A program made the position numbers and the translations under genes. From assembly GCA_020848905.1 (NCBI GenBank), contig JADLHG010000036.1:21285-85284 (forward strand): 64,000 nucleotides of DNA. Direction: 5' to 3'. This document shows, piece after piece, positions 9,029 to 17,419 of the stretch (position 1 is its first letter; each line of letters starts with the position of its first letter). The stretch comes from Deltaproteobacteria bacterium. Lineage in GTDB: Bacteria > Myxococcota_A > Polyangia > GCA-2747355 > JADLHG01. The notes under the pieces are model-generated. The model did not search any database, was not told where the DNA came from, and saw only the letters and a list, made by a program, of their open reading frames with translations.

Positions 9029-9846
9029 TGCGACGTCTTCGGGCGCTCGCGCTGCCGGCGGCGCTCTCGGCCGCGCTCCTCGGGAGCTGCGTCCCCGAGC
9101 TGGCCCTCGAGGGGGCGCCGTGCCCCTGCGGGTCCGGTTACCAGTGCTGCGCCACGACGGGGCGCTGCGTGGCGGAGGGGGACTCGTGCAGCTCGCACTA
9201 CCCGAGCTCTTCGAAGCGGCCGTGCGAGCGGGACGACGGGTGTCCCGCCGGGGAGGCGTGTCACGCCTGGCGGGTGCTCGAGGACGACGCGAGCGCCTTG
9301 CTCGGCCCCAAGGAGTGCCGGACCCGCTGCTCGTCGGCGCATCCGTGCGCTCCGGGAGAGGTCTGTCGTCTCGGCTTGCACGACGGCCGAGCCACCGGCG
9401 CGCTGCAGCTCGCGCTGCTCTGTACGCCCCAGAAAGAGGCCGCGGGGTGTCCGGCCACCGAGTGCACGAGCTGCGGCGGTGCGCAGCCCGGGAGCACCTT
9501 CTGTCAGGGGAGCGAGCTCCACGGCTGCCTGGTCTCGGCGCACCCGCTCTGCGGCGTCACCTGCCAGAGGACGAAGCTCGCGAGCTGCTATCGCTGCAGC
9601 GAGACGCCGGGAGGCGCCGCGTGCGAGCCGCCGCCGACGGGTATCTACGCGCTCTGCCGCGGCTACCCCTGCGCGGAGTGCCCGAAGGAGGGGGCCGCGT
9701 GCGCCGGGGAGGTGCTCCGGACCTGCCTGCGGGCCCAGGTGGCCGAGGTCCCCTGCCGCGAGCTCTGCCTCCCCGTCGAGCTCGGGCGCTGCGCCCGCGG
9801 GTGCGTCCCCGGCGCGAAGGGGGCGGCCGCCACCTGCGCCCCGTAG
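9028..9846 (+). CDS. Cysteine-rich lipoprotein of unknown function
   Basis: 272 residues, start overlaps the caspase stop (TGATG). A signal peptide ends in a lipobox-like LLGSC (Cys near residue 20). The mature part holds about 30 cysteines in short-spaced groups (CPCGSGYQCC, CTSCGG, CYRCSETPGGAAC, YPCAECPKEGAAC), which implies a small disulfide-bonded or metal-binding surface protein. No named domain is certain; the CPCGSGYQCC...GRC type of start recurs in myxobacterial lipoproteins. Because it is translationally coupled to the caspase gene it probably belongs to the same sigma-controlled unit, perhaps as a periplasmic partner or substrate. That role is inference. Confidence 0.8.
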   Translation: MRRLRALALPAALSAALLGSCVPELALEGAPCPCGSGYQCCATTGRCVAEGDSCSSHYPSSSKRPCERDDGCPAGEACHAWRVLEDDASALLGPKECRTRCSSAHPCAPGEVCRLGLHDGRATGALQLALLCTPQKEAAGCPATECTSCGGAQPGSTFCQGSELHGCLVSAHPLCGVTCQRTKLASCYRCSETPGGAACEPPPTGIYALCRGYPCAECPKEGAACAGEVLRTCLRAQVAEVPCRELCLPVELGRCARGCVPGAKGAAATCAP

Positions 9847-9923
9847 CGCGGCGCATCCACTTTTCCTGCAACCTCCCGGCGGCCCGCGTTCTTGCTCCGA
9901 GGACCCGAAAGGAGCGAGGCGCG

Positions 9924-10706
9924 ATGGGTGCGACGAAGAAACTGGCTCTAGCTTGTACGACGATGGGCCTCTTGCTCGCCGGCTGTGGCGACGATGGCGC
10001 CACGGTGGCGCCGCGAGGAGAGGAGTATCTGGCCCGCGGGGGGCTGAAGGCCGATCAGTCCAACTCGTGCGTGGGGCAGTGCGGAGGCAAGGCCCCGGCC
10101 GGGTGCTTCTGCGACGCGGAGTGCGCCACGTTCGGTGACTGCTGCCCCGACAAGGTACGGGCCTGCGACAAGAAGCAGCCCTCGTGCAAGAAGAGCTGCG
10201 GCGGCCGCTCGTCCGACGGCTGCTGGTGCGACGCGAAGTGCAGCCTCTACGGAGATTGCTGCCCCGACCGGGATAGCCTTTGCCCCGCGCCTCCACCCCC
10301 GGCCTGCAGCTACTGCGACGGCAACAAGCGGTACGTGGCGAAGGACCCGAAGGCCTGCACGGTCATCAAGTTCACCTGCAACCCCGGGGAAGCGTATTTC
10401 GGGGATGCGTGCGGCTGCGGCTGCGAGACGAAGCCCGTCTGCAACTACGCCGACCCGGCGCGGCGGTACCTGGTCCAGGGGGTCAACGTGTGCGTGCAGC
10501 CGATGGTCGCGTGCAAGTCCGGCGAGGAATTCTTCAAGGACGAGTGCGGGGCCGGCTGCAAGACGCCCGCGGCCTGCGACTACACCAACCCGAAGCGGAC
10601 CTGGGTCGCCAAGGACGCCAACAAGTGTATGGCGCTCCTCTTCGGTTGCCCCGACGGCGAGAAGGGCTTCGAGGACACCTGCGGGTGCGGCTGCGAGAAG
10701 CCGTAG
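9924..10706 (+). CDS. Lipoprotein with two somatomedin-B-like modules and three Cys-rich repeats
   Basis: 260 residues; AAAGGAG precedes the ATG. Lipobox LLAGC with Cys21. Residues 49-81 and 88-120 each carry eight cysteines spaced C-x3-C-x7-C-x-C-x3-C-x5-CC-x6-C. This is the somatomedin-B pattern (vitronectin differs only in having x9 in the second gap), and the CFCDAEC / CWCDAKC and GDCCPD signatures are the family's. Residues 128-169, 173-212 and 218-258 are three copies of another module of about 42 residues ending CGCGCE or GAGCK. The protein is therefore a surface-exposed disulfide-rich chain, likely for binding rather than catalysis. It lies 77 bases after the Cys-rich lipoprotein and is the last gene before a hairpin. 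Confidence 0.85.
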   Translation: MGATKKLALACTTMGLLLAGCGDDGATVAPRGEEYLARGGLKADQSNSCVGQCGGKAPAGCFCDAECATFGDCCPDKVRACDKKQPSCKKSCGGRSSDGCWCDAKCSLYGDCCPDRDSLCPAPPPPACSYCDGNKRYVAKDPKACTVIKFTCNPGEAYFGDACGCGCETKPVCNYADPARRYLVQGVNVCVQPMVACKSGEEFFKDECGAGCKTPAACDYTNPKRTWVAKDANKCMALLFGCPDGEKGFEDTCGCGCEKP

Positions 10707-10716
10707 CGCGCGCGTC

Positions 10717-10731
10717 CCGCCCACCGGGCGG
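10717..10731 (+). terminator. Candidate hairpin terminator at the end of the sigma-caspase region
   Basis: CCGCCC-ACC-GGGCGG, a 6-base perfect stem 11 bases after the stop at 10706, followed by TTCG without a T-run. Plausible as the end of the operon, weak as an intrinsic terminator. Confidence 0.35.
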
Positions 10732-11007
10732 TTCGTCGGCAGCGCGCTGTTTCAGTGCAAACGTCCGTGGGCGCTCACGATCTTTCCAACGCCCGTAGCG
10801 GGGCGCCTCTAGCCAGCCATGCGGGTTCGAGCCCCCGGCGGCGCGCAGACAAACCTCTGTGATGTCGACGGCGCCTTACCGGGCACGGCCGTTGCTCTGG
10901 GCCGGCCTCGGAGCACGCGGTCTTCGTGCCCGACGCTCCGAATCGCCAGCCCACGTCTCGTCACGCTTCGTGATGCCGTGGCCGGTCACAGCCTGAAGGA
11001 GGATCCC
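10732..11007. other. Intergenic stretch, no gene seen
   Basis: With the hairpin at 10717-10731 this makes a gap of about 300 bases between the somatomedin-B-like lipoprotein and the next exported protein. It contains a tRNA T-arm-like string (GGGTTCGAGCCC near 10823) but no cloverleaf around it. A good ribosome-binding site (AAGGAGGAT) sits just before 11008. I could not pick a promoter with confidence. Confidence 0.3.
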
Positions 11008-11697
11008 ATGTCGCGCGCACGGCGCCTCGTTCCCGGACTTGCCGCACTGCTCTGCACCCTATCTCTCGCCACGGCGAGCCGCGCCGAGACCCCGGCGGCC
11101 GGCGGGGACTGGTTTTCCCTCGCCACGGAGCTGCACCAGGCAGCTCTCGGACTCAACGGGGCGGGTAACCGTCTCGACGGCGACGGGCTGCGGGTGATGG
11201 CCGCGTTCGAGCAGGCCGTGCTCGCCCTGCACCAGAAGCACATCGGCGAGCGCGTCGGAGACGAGGCCTTCGGCGCGGCCATCTCTCGCCTCCCGAGCGG
11301 CGCCACGGACGACCACGCCTTCGAGCGGCACACGCTGCTCCTGCAGGGCCTGAGCACGGCGTCGTTCGCCCTCGTGAACCCCCAAGTTGTCGACAACGCC
11401 TTCACGGTCGCGGCCATGTCGGTGCTCTCGTCGCTGGACCTGCTCAACACGGACCTGCCCAAGCTCACGGCCGAGCACCGCCAGCTCGCCCCGCGTGAGG
11501 GGCACCTCGGCAGCAAGGAGGCCGGACGGCTCCTCGACGTGCGCTCCAAGATGGCCCGGCTGCGCAAGGCCAGCGCCCAGTCGGCCGTGTTCGCGCTGGG
11601 CGATCTCCTCGGTGGCTCGCGCAACTTCTCCTTCGGTGCGCCCAAGCGTCCGGGGCAGGGCTTCTTCGCGAGGCTCCTGGCCGGCGGTCGTCGATAG
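11008..11697 (+). CDS. Exported helical protein of unknown function
   Basis: 229 residues. AAGGAGGATCCC precedes the ATG at ideal spacing, so I reject the earlier in-frame start at 10819. The signal peptide (RRLVPGLAALLCTLSLATASRA) is cleaved near residue 27. The remainder is mostly helical, Leu- and Ala-rich, with no cysteine in the mature protein and no known motif. The Gly-Arg-rich C-terminus (FGAPKRPGQGFFARLLAGGRR) is basic. It stands alone between two gene groups; no function can be assigned. Confidence 0.72.
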   Translation: MSRARRLVPGLAALLCTLSLATASRAETPAAGGDWFSLATELHQAALGLNGAGNRLDGDGLRVMAAFEQAVLALHQKHIGERVGDEAFGAAISRLPSGATDDHAFERHTLLLQGLSTASFALVNPQVVDNAFTVAAMSVLSSLDLLNTDLPKLTAEHRQLAPREGHLGSKEAGRLLDVRSKMARLRKASAQSAVFALGDLLGGSRNFSFGAPKRPGQGFFARLLAGGRR

Positions 11698-11852
11698 GCG
11701 GGCTCGTTGCGCGCGCGCTACGCACGTGGCCCTGCCGCACCGTAAGGGCCGCACAGCGTGTCCGGGCACCGACGTATTCTCTCCGACTTACGCGCCGCCC
11801 GCCCGGTCCGAGGGGCGGGTGCTGGTGGTCCATTCCTTGCTGGCTGTGGCCC

Positions 11853-12746
11853 GTGGAGGCCAGAGCCATACGCCGAGCTCGTTCCCAGCTCCTGTGTCTG
11901 CCCCTCGCCGCGGCTCTCGCGGCGCTCGCGGGCTGCACCGGGGAGGCGCCGCGCGGAGAAGATGCCGGGCCTCTCCCGCCGTCCTGGCGATCTGCGGACG
12001 CCGCCGCGGTGCTGGCGGACGCCGCCGCGGTGCTGGCCGACGCCGCCGCCGGCCTCGCCGATGGTCCGGCGCGTCCGGGCGATGCCCGTGGGTCGCAGCC
12101 AGCCGACCTCTTCGACCTCGGGCACTGGAAGCTCCAGCTCCCCGGGCCCCGGGACGTCCAACCCCGAGAGCTGCTCGCGGGCTTTTCCGACGGGCACTTC
12201 TATCTCGACGGAGCGTCGAAGGAGCTCGTCTTTTCGCTCGACGCCGCGGAGAAGGGCTCGACCTCCAACTCGAGCTACGTGCGCTCGGAGCTGCGCGAGC
12301 AGCTCACGCCGAACAGCGACCGCCCCAACTGGAACGCCGCGAGCGGGACGCACGTCCTGACGGCTCGCTGCAAGGTCGTGCAGAACACCCTCTCGCCCAA
12401 CAAGATCACGGTGCTTCAGATCCACGGGATCGGCTCGGACGGTCAGAGCGCCCCGCCGCTCACGCGGCTGGTCTTCGAGGACGGGGTCCTGCTCATCCGC
12501 TACAAGGCGGACAAGTCCGGCAACACGGAGAACAAGGTGAGCTGCGGCAGCTACTCGGGGTACGTGGACTACGAGGTGAAGGTCCAGGGGAGTCGCCTGA
12601 TCGTGACCGTGAACGGCAGCGAGAAGCTGAACCGCGACATCTCGTACTGGACCTGGGACAACTACTTCAAGGCCGGCGCGTACCCGCAGGCCACGCAGGG
12701 GCGGGTCAGCGTGCAGTTCGCGAAGCTCTCCGTGGCCCACCTCTGA
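11853..12746 (+). CDS. Polysaccharide lyase family 7 (alginate lyase-like) lipoprotein
   Basis: 297 residues. A signal peptide ends in the lipobox LAGC (C28), then a linker of about 60 residues includes three copies of a seven-residue Ala-rich repeat. The catalytic beta-jellyroll spans about 85-297. The three PL7 signatures are present: R144-S-E-L-R148 (YVRSELRE), Q189-I-H191 (VLQIHG) and Y271-Q279 (YFKAGAYPQ, against the usual YFKAGVYNQ). PL7 enzymes cut alginate or related uronic-acid polymers by beta-elimination. A lipidated form would act at the cell surface. The GTG at 11853 has no clear ribosome-binding site, so translation could begin at another nearby codon. There is no other carbohydrate gene nearby, so its physiological polymer is unknown. 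Confidence 0.85.
   Translation: MEARAIRRARSQLLCLPLAAALAALAGCTGEAPRGEDAGPLPPSWRSADAAAVLADAAAVLADAAAGLADGPARPGDARGSQPADLFDLGHWKLQLPGPRDVQPRELLAGFSDGHFYLDGASKELVFSLDAAEKGSTSNSSYVRSELREQLTPNSDRPNWNAASGTHVLTARCKVVQNTLSPNKITVLQIHGIGSDGQSAPPLTRLVFEDGVLLIRYKADKSGNTENKVSCGSYSGYVDYEVKVQGSRLIVTVNGSEKLNRDISYWTWDNYFKAGAYPQATQGRVSVQFAKLSVAHL
11997..12059 (+). repeat. Three 21-base tandem repeats in the alginate lyase linker
   Basis: Copies at 11997-12017, 12018-12038 and 12039-12059; the first two differ by one base, the third has drifted. They encode DAAAVLA-like heptads between the lipidated Cys and the lyase domain, so slippage would change only linker length (21 bases keeps frame). Confidence 0.7.
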
Positions 12747-12780
12747 CGCGGTGCCCCGACGTCCCGCGGCCCGCCGGGCG

Positions 12781-12809
12781 CTGACACCCCTCTATTCCCC
12801 CTACATACT
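12781..12809 (+). promoter_or_regulatory. Candidate sigma-70 type promoter for the dihydropyrimidinase gene
   Basis: CTGACA (12781-12786, one mismatch to TTGACA), 17-base spacer, CATACT (12804-12809, four of six to TATAAT). The stretch is markedly less G+C-rich than its flanks and lies 35 bases before the ATG at 12845, which has a strong GGAGGGAGGG site. Confidence 0.5.
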
Positions 12810-12844
12810 TGGTGTAGAGTCGCCCTCTCGGAGGGAGGGTACCC

Positions 12845-14227
12845 ATGAGCCTGCTGATCAAGAACGGCGAGATCGTGACCGCTAGCGAGCGGTACGTGGC
12901 GGACATCTTCTGCGAGGGCGAGACGATCACCCGCATCGGCAAGAACCTCGCGCCACCCCCCGGCGCGACGGTCATCGACGCGACGGGCAAGTACGTCTTT
13001 CCGGGGTTCATCGACCCCCACACGCACATCTACCTGCCCTTCATGGGGACATTCTCCAAGGACAACTACACCACGGGTAGCCAGGCGGCGCTCGTGGGAG
13101 GCACCACCAGCTTCATCGACTTCGTCATCCCCACGCGCAAGGACCAGCCCCTGGCCGCGCTCTCCACCTGGAACAGCCAGTCCGAGGGGAAGTCGGCCTG
13201 CGACTTCACCTACCACATGGCCGTCACGCGCTTCGATGAGGGGATCGAGCGCGAGCTGACCGAGATCGTCGGGCAGGGGCTCCCCTCCTTCAAGATCTTC
13301 CTGGCCTACAAGGGGGCCTTCGGGATCGACGACACGGAGCTCTTCCACACGCTGCGCCTGGCGAAGAAGCTGGGCGTGATGACCACCGCCCACTGCGAGA
13401 ACGAGACCGCCGTGGTCGAGCTGCAGCGCCGGCTCCTCGGCGAGGGTAAGACCGGGCCCGAGTGGCACTACCACAGCCGCCCGCCCCTGATCGAGGCCGA
13501 GGGGACGCACCACCTGATGACCTTCGCCGAGCTCCACGACGCGCACGTCTATATCGTGCACCTCTCGTGCGAGGAGGCGCTGCGCGCCGCGCTCGACGCC
13601 AAGCTGCGCGGGGTCAACGTCTGGGTGGAAACGCTGATCCAGTACCTCCTGCTCGACATGACCTACGCCGAGCGCCCGAACTTCGAGGGGGCGAAGTTCG
13701 TCATGTCGCCGCCGCTCCGGGACAAGCGCAACCAGTCCGTGCTCTGGAATGCGCTCCGCCACGGCATCGTCTGCACCGTGGCCACCGACCACGCGCCCTT
13801 CGATTTCTCGACGCAGAAGCCGATGGGCAAGGACGACTTCACCAAGATCCCGAACGGCATCCCGGCTCTCGAAGATCGCGTGAACCTGCTCTACACCTAC
13901 GGCGTGAAGGCCGGGAAGCTGGACCTGCAGCGCTTCGTGGACGTGGGGAGCACGCAGGCGGCCAAGCTCTTCGGCCTCTACCCGCGCAAAGGAGCCATCC
14001 AGGTGGGCAGCGACGCGGACCTGGTGGTCTACGACCCGGCCTACGAGGGGAAGATCAGCGCCTCGCAGCAGGTCATGGCGGTGGACTACAACCCCTTCGA
14101 CGGCTGGCCCGTCAAGGGGCGCCCGCACGTGGTGACGGTGCGCGGCGAGGTCGCCGCCAGGGACGGGAAGTTCGTCGGCACCGTCGGTCGCGGCCGGCTG
14201 CTCAAGCGCGAGCCGACGCACTTCTGA
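12845..14227 (+). CDS. Dihydropyrimidinase / D-hydantoinase
   Basis: 460 residues, the normal family length. It belongs to the cyclic amidohydrolases with a binuclear metal site: H59 and H61 in GFIDPHTHIY, the carboxylated lysine K156 in IFLAYKGAFG, later metal-site histidines in TTAHCEN and YIVHLSCEEA, and the aspartate in VATDHAPFDF. It opens the dihydrouracil/dihydrothymine ring (or hydantoins) to N-carbamoyl products, which is the step before the beta-ureidopropionase-like enzyme at 1035. No dihydropyrimidine dehydrogenase (PreT/PreA) is seen in the window. Cytosolic. The start is supported by GGAGGGAGGG and by the conserved LLIKNGEIVT N-terminus. Confidence 0.9.
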   Translation: MSLLIKNGEIVTASERYVADIFCEGETITRIGKNLAPPPGATVIDATGKYVFPGFIDPHTHIYLPFMGTFSKDNYTTGSQAALVGGTTSFIDFVIPTRKDQPLAALSTWNSQSEGKSACDFTYHMAVTRFDEGIERELTEIVGQGLPSFKIFLAYKGAFGIDDTELFHTLRLAKKLGVMTTAHCENETAVVELQRRLLGEGKTGPEWHYHSRPPLIEAEGTHHLMTFAELHDAHVYIVHLSCEEALRAALDAKLRGVNVWVETLIQYLLLDMTYAERPNFEGAKFVMSPPLRDKRNQSVLWNALRHGIVCTVATDHAPFDFSTQKPMGKDDFTKIPNGIPALEDRVNLLYTYGVKAGKLDLQRFVDVGSTQAAKLFGLYPRKGAIQVGSDADLVVYDPAYEGKISASQQVMAVDYNPFDGWPVKGRPHVVTVRGEVAARDGKFVGTVGRGRLLKREPTHF

Positions 14228-14273
14228 GACCGCATCGCTTGGCCTCGCAGGTCTTCTCGAACGGTTTGCCACG

Positions 14274-15413
14274 ATGAACCTCGATCCACGTTCGAGCCTC
14301 CGCACCCTTGCACGGCGCCTCGTCGCCGCCACGCCTCCGGCCCTCCGCGAGCGGCTGCGCCTCGCGTACGAAGAGGCGCTGCGCCACCGGCCGTATGTCC
14401 GGCTCGGGGTGTTTCGCGGCGAGACGCCTGCCGGTCCGCTCACCGTGGCCGCCGGGGGCCTGAGCGCGGGGAGCTGGCTCTTCTACCGCGAGCTGCTCTT
14501 CCCGCAGCCGCCCCGGGAGGTGGGGCGACGGACGCTGCTCCTCCGTCAGCTCCGGAGGCCGCAGGAGCTTCCGGGGGATCTGGTGTTGGTGGAGGCGGAC
14601 GGGGAGCGCGCGCAGGCGTTCGCCCCGGAGCGGGCGTTCGTCGTGCCGTACCACGTCGAGTGCGTGATTCCGGCGCACGGCACGTGGACCGAGCTCTACG
14701 ACCGGTTGCCGAAGGGGCTGCGTGGCGAGGAGCTGCGCCTGGTGCGCAAGAACGGCTTCGATACGGAGCGAAAGCCCTCCCGCCGGGACGAGGACCTCGA
14801 GCGCTTCTTCGCCACCATGTACGAGCCCAGCATGCGCGTGCGCCACGGTGCGATCGCGCTGCCCGCGACCCGCGAGGAGATGCGACAGGCCTTCGCCCGC
14901 AGCGAGCTGCTCCAGATCTACCAGGGCGACGCTTGGGTAGGCGGCGGCGTGGTGGAGGCCAAAGGGGAGCTGGGATTTCTCCATTGGATCGGCTGCACCG
15001 ACGGGGATCCGCGGCTCTACCGCGAGGGCGTGGCCTCCGCGATCTACCTTGCTGCGCTTCGCTGGGCCAACGCGCGGGGTCTGACCGGGCTTAACGTTGT
15101 CGGGGCGCGCCCATACTGGGAATCGCGGCAGCTCCGGGCGAAGCTCAAATGGGGGGCCACGCTCCGGATGCCCACCGATTGGCCCCGCCAGATCTGGATC
15201 AAGGTGCAGCGTCTCACGCCCGCGGTGCGCGCCTTCTTGCTCCAGAACCCCAGCATGGCCGTGGATGGCAAGGGCAACCTCTCGGCGCTGGTCTTCCACT
15301 CCGGTTCGACGACCGGGGCGCCGGGGGGGCCCGCCGCGGCGACGGAGGATCGGTATCGCAAGGTGGCGGGGGTGAGCGGTCTCATCCGGCGGGACGTGGA
15401 CGAGCTCGTCTGA
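14274..15413 (+). CDS. GNAT/FemAB-like acyltransferase-fold protein
   Basis: 379 residues, no signal peptide and no transmembrane helix. The central part (about 180-290) has the layout of a GNAT or FemAB-like domain: a conserved-looking FFATMYEPSMRVRHG, then YQGDAWVGGGVVEAKG (strand-turn-strand), and EGVASAIYLAALRWANARGLTGLNVVGARPY, which resembles the helix following the acyl-CoA site. The N-terminal 150 residues are unassigned. It lies 46 bases after the dihydropyrimidinase and 69 bases before an acyltransferase, so it may share a transcript with either. There is no clear ribosome-binding site at the chosen ATG. Function uncertain; the fold call is by pattern only. Confidence 0.55.
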   Translation: MNLDPRSSLRTLARRLVAATPPALRERLRLAYEEALRHRPYVRLGVFRGETPAGPLTVAAGGLSAGSWLFYRELLFPQPPREVGRRTLLLRQLRRPQELPGDLVLVEADGERAQAFAPERAFVVPYHVECVIPAHGTWTELYDRLPKGLRGEELRLVRKNGFDTERKPSRRDEDLERFFATMYEPSMRVRHGAIALPATREEMRQAFARSELLQIYQGDAWVGGGVVEAKGELGFLHWIGCTDGDPRLYREGVASAIYLAALRWANARGLTGLNVVGARPYWESRQLRAKLKWGATLRMPTDWPRQIWIKVQRLTPAVRAFLLQNPSMAVDGKGNLSALVFHSGSTTGAPGGPAAATEDRYRKVAGVSGLIRRDVDELV

Positions 15414-15482
15414 CGGGCGTATGGGGGTGGCGCGTGCGTGGCGCGTACGCCGTGCTAACCTCGGGAGACGAGGTCAGGCAGC

Positions 15483-16283
15483 GTGCAGCGGTATTCAGCG
15501 GACGAGATCCCCGTCCGAGACCCCAGGATCATCGAAGGGCTCGCCGAGCTCACGGAGCGGCTCGCCGGGCGTTACCACCGCGCCGAGGTGCGGGGGACCG
15601 AGCACGTCCCCGAGGGCGCCGCGCTCTACGTGGGCAACCACAGCGGCGGGATCTACACCGTCGACACGCTCATCTTCGCCGCAGCGGTCTATCGGGCGCA
15701 TGGCCTGACAGCCGTGCCGTACGGGCTCGCGCACGAGCTGGTGATGGAGCTGCCGCTCTTGCGGGAGATCGCCCGCACCCTGGGCGCCGTGCGCGCGAAC
15801 CACGACAACGCGCGACGCCTCCTCGCCGCGGGGCACAAGACCCTGGTCTACCCGGGCGGAGACGTGGAGGCCATGCGGCCGTTCCGGCACCGCCACCGCC
15901 TGGTCTTCGACGGGCGGCGCGGCTACATGCGGCTGGCCATCGCGACGGGAGTCCCGGTGGTCCCGGTCGTGGCGGCGGGCTCGCACTCGAGCTTCCTCAT
16001 CCTGGACGACCTGCGCTGGCTCTCGCGCGCGCTGGGCGCCGACCGGGTGCTGCGCTTCAAGGTCTGGCCCCTCACGCTGAGCGTTCCGTGGGGACTCACC
16101 CTCGGTCCTCCGCCACCGTATCTGCCCTTGCCGGTGCAGGTGCGGATGTCCATCTTGCCGCCCTTCGTGCCGGAGCGGACCGGGGAGGAGGCGGCCGCCG
16201 ACCCGGACTACGTCACCCGGTGCGCCTCGGAGGTTGAGCGGCGCATGCAAGCGGCGCTCACCCAGCTCGCCCTCCGTCGGTAG
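15483..16283 (+). CDS. Lysophospholipid acyltransferase-like protein (LPLAT superfamily)
   Basis: 266 residues from GTG. It has the LPLAT block order: an early YVGNHSGGIYTVDTL (block I, with the catalytic-type His in an NHSGG context rather than the usual NHxxxxD), LGAVRANHDNARRLL, then VYPGGDVEAMRPF (block III, glycerolipid-binding EGG/PGG-type), and TGVPVVPVVAAGSHSSF (block IV). The NHSGG form is typical of the MGAT/DGAT-like branch and of related bacterial proteins, which esterify glycerolipids or other acceptors. Probably membrane-associated at the cytosolic face; hydrophobic but without a clear transmembrane helix. The acceptor cannot be told. The next gene starts four bases after its stop. 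Confidence 0.75.
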   Translation: MQRYSADEIPVRDPRIIEGLAELTERLAGRYHRAEVRGTEHVPEGAALYVGNHSGGIYTVDTLIFAAAVYRAHGLTAVPYGLAHELVMELPLLREIARTLGAVRANHDNARRLLAAGHKTLVYPGGDVEAMRPFRHRHRLVFDGRRGYMRLAIATGVPVVPVVAAGSHSSFLILDDLRWLSRALGADRVLRFKVWPLTLSVPWGLTLGPPPPYLPLPVQVRMSILPPFVPERTGEEAAADPDYVTRCASEVERRMQAALTQLALRR

Positions 16284-16287
16284 CGCC

Positions 16288-17211
16288 GTGTGGAGCGCGT
16301 CGTCGCTGGTTCCGGAGGCGCGCGCCGTCAGCGTGAGCCGGCGGACGGATATCCCGGCCCTCTTCGGACCCTGGTTCGCGCGGCGCCTCGAGGAGGGGTT
16401 CGCCGAGTACGTGCCGCTCGGCCCACCGCGCCGCGTGCGCTGCAGCCTGCGCCCCGAGGAGGTCACGCACTTCGCCTTCTGGAGCAAGTGGCCGCGCCCG
16501 TTCTTCCCGGTGCTCGAGCGGGTGATCGCGCGCGGGTACCCCGTGCTCTGGAACGTGACGGTCACCGGCCTCGGAGGGACCGCGGTGGAGCCGCACGTGC
16601 CGGCGCCTGAGCGGGCCCTCGAGGCTGTGACCGAGCTCGCCCGCCGCGTGCCGGCGAGCGCGATCCTCTGGCGCTACGACCCGGTCTTCGTCTCGAGCCG
16701 CTATCCTGCCGCGCACCACCTGGAGACCTTCGCGCGCCTGGCCGAGCGCCTCGCGGGTCAGGTGGATCGCGTGGCGATCTCGTTTCTCACCTCCTACGCG
16801 CGGCAGGTCGCGCCGGACCTCCGGGCCTACGCGCACGAGACGCGCGACCAGGTCCCCGAGGTTCCACTGGCAGCACAAGTAGACCTGGCCGGGCGTCTCG
16901 CGGACCTCGCGCGCGAGGCGGGGCTCTCGCTGACTGTCTGCTGCAGCCCCGAGCTGCGAGCTGCGCTCGGCGCTCCCCGGGCCGAGTGCAACAGCTTCGC
17001 CTGGGCCGCCCGCGTCTATCCGGCGCTCGCCGCGCGTCGCCTTCCGGACAAACCGTGCCGCCCCGACTGCGGCTGCAGCAAGGAGGTGGACCTCGGGGTC
17101 TACGACACCTGCGTGCTCGGCTGCCGCTACAGCTACGGGAGCGCGTGCGAGGCGAGGGCCCGAGTGCGCTTTGCCGCGCACGATCCCGAGGCGCCCTGCC
17201 TCATCCCCTGA
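16288..17211 (+). CDS. DUF1848-family protein (radical SAM-related)
   Basis: About 307 residues from a GTG four bases after the preceding stop; an ATG at 16234 inside the preceding gene is the alternative. Family marks are VSVSRRTDIPALFGPWF near the N-terminus, FAFWSKWPRPFF, ILWRYDPVFVS, RVAISFL and the C-terminal CGCSKEVDLGVYDTCVLGCRYSYGS. In DUF1848 proteins I know, the last motif usually ends CxYCYA. Here the final Cys position is Ser (RYSYG), so one expected Fe-S ligand appears to be missing. The function of the family is not established; a radical SAM-like iron-sulfur enzyme is the usual suggestion. Cytosolic. Confidence 0.75.
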   Translation: MWSASSLVPEARAVSVSRRTDIPALFGPWFARRLEEGFAEYVPLGPPRRVRCSLRPEEVTHFAFWSKWPRPFFPVLERVIARGYPVLWNVTVTGLGGTAVEPHVPAPERALEAVTELARRVPASAILWRYDPVFVSSRYPAAHHLETFARLAERLAGQVDRVAISFLTSYARQVAPDLRAYAHETRDQVPEVPLAAQVDLAGRLADLAREAGLSLTVCCSPELRAALGAPRAECNSFAWAARVYPALAARRLPDKPCRPDCGCSKEVDLGVYDTCVLGCRYSYGSACEARARVRFAAHDPEAPCLIP

Positions 17212-17419
17212 GCGCCGCGGAATAAGCAGATCGTGTCGTGGTGGTCGAGACGCGCTGATCCACGATTCTCGACGAGGATCATCCCGGATCTCTGGGAATC
17301 GGTGGCGCGTCGCGCCGCGGGCGGGCCGGCAGCGGCGTCTTTTCCGACTGTTGGCCGTGCTGCCCCGAGGGCATGGACCTTGCCATAGCGGCCTCCGCAA
17401 CCATCACGGAGTGAAGGAA

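Noticed and set aside
10819..10840. GGGTTCGAGCCC resembling a tRNA T-arm
   Set aside because: Only three stem pairs form, and no acceptor, D or anticodon arm can be built around it.
12800..12814. A 15-base string shared with 18465-18479
   Set aside because: Matches of this length are expected by chance in 64 kb; one copy is promoter-like, the other is coding for a different purpose.
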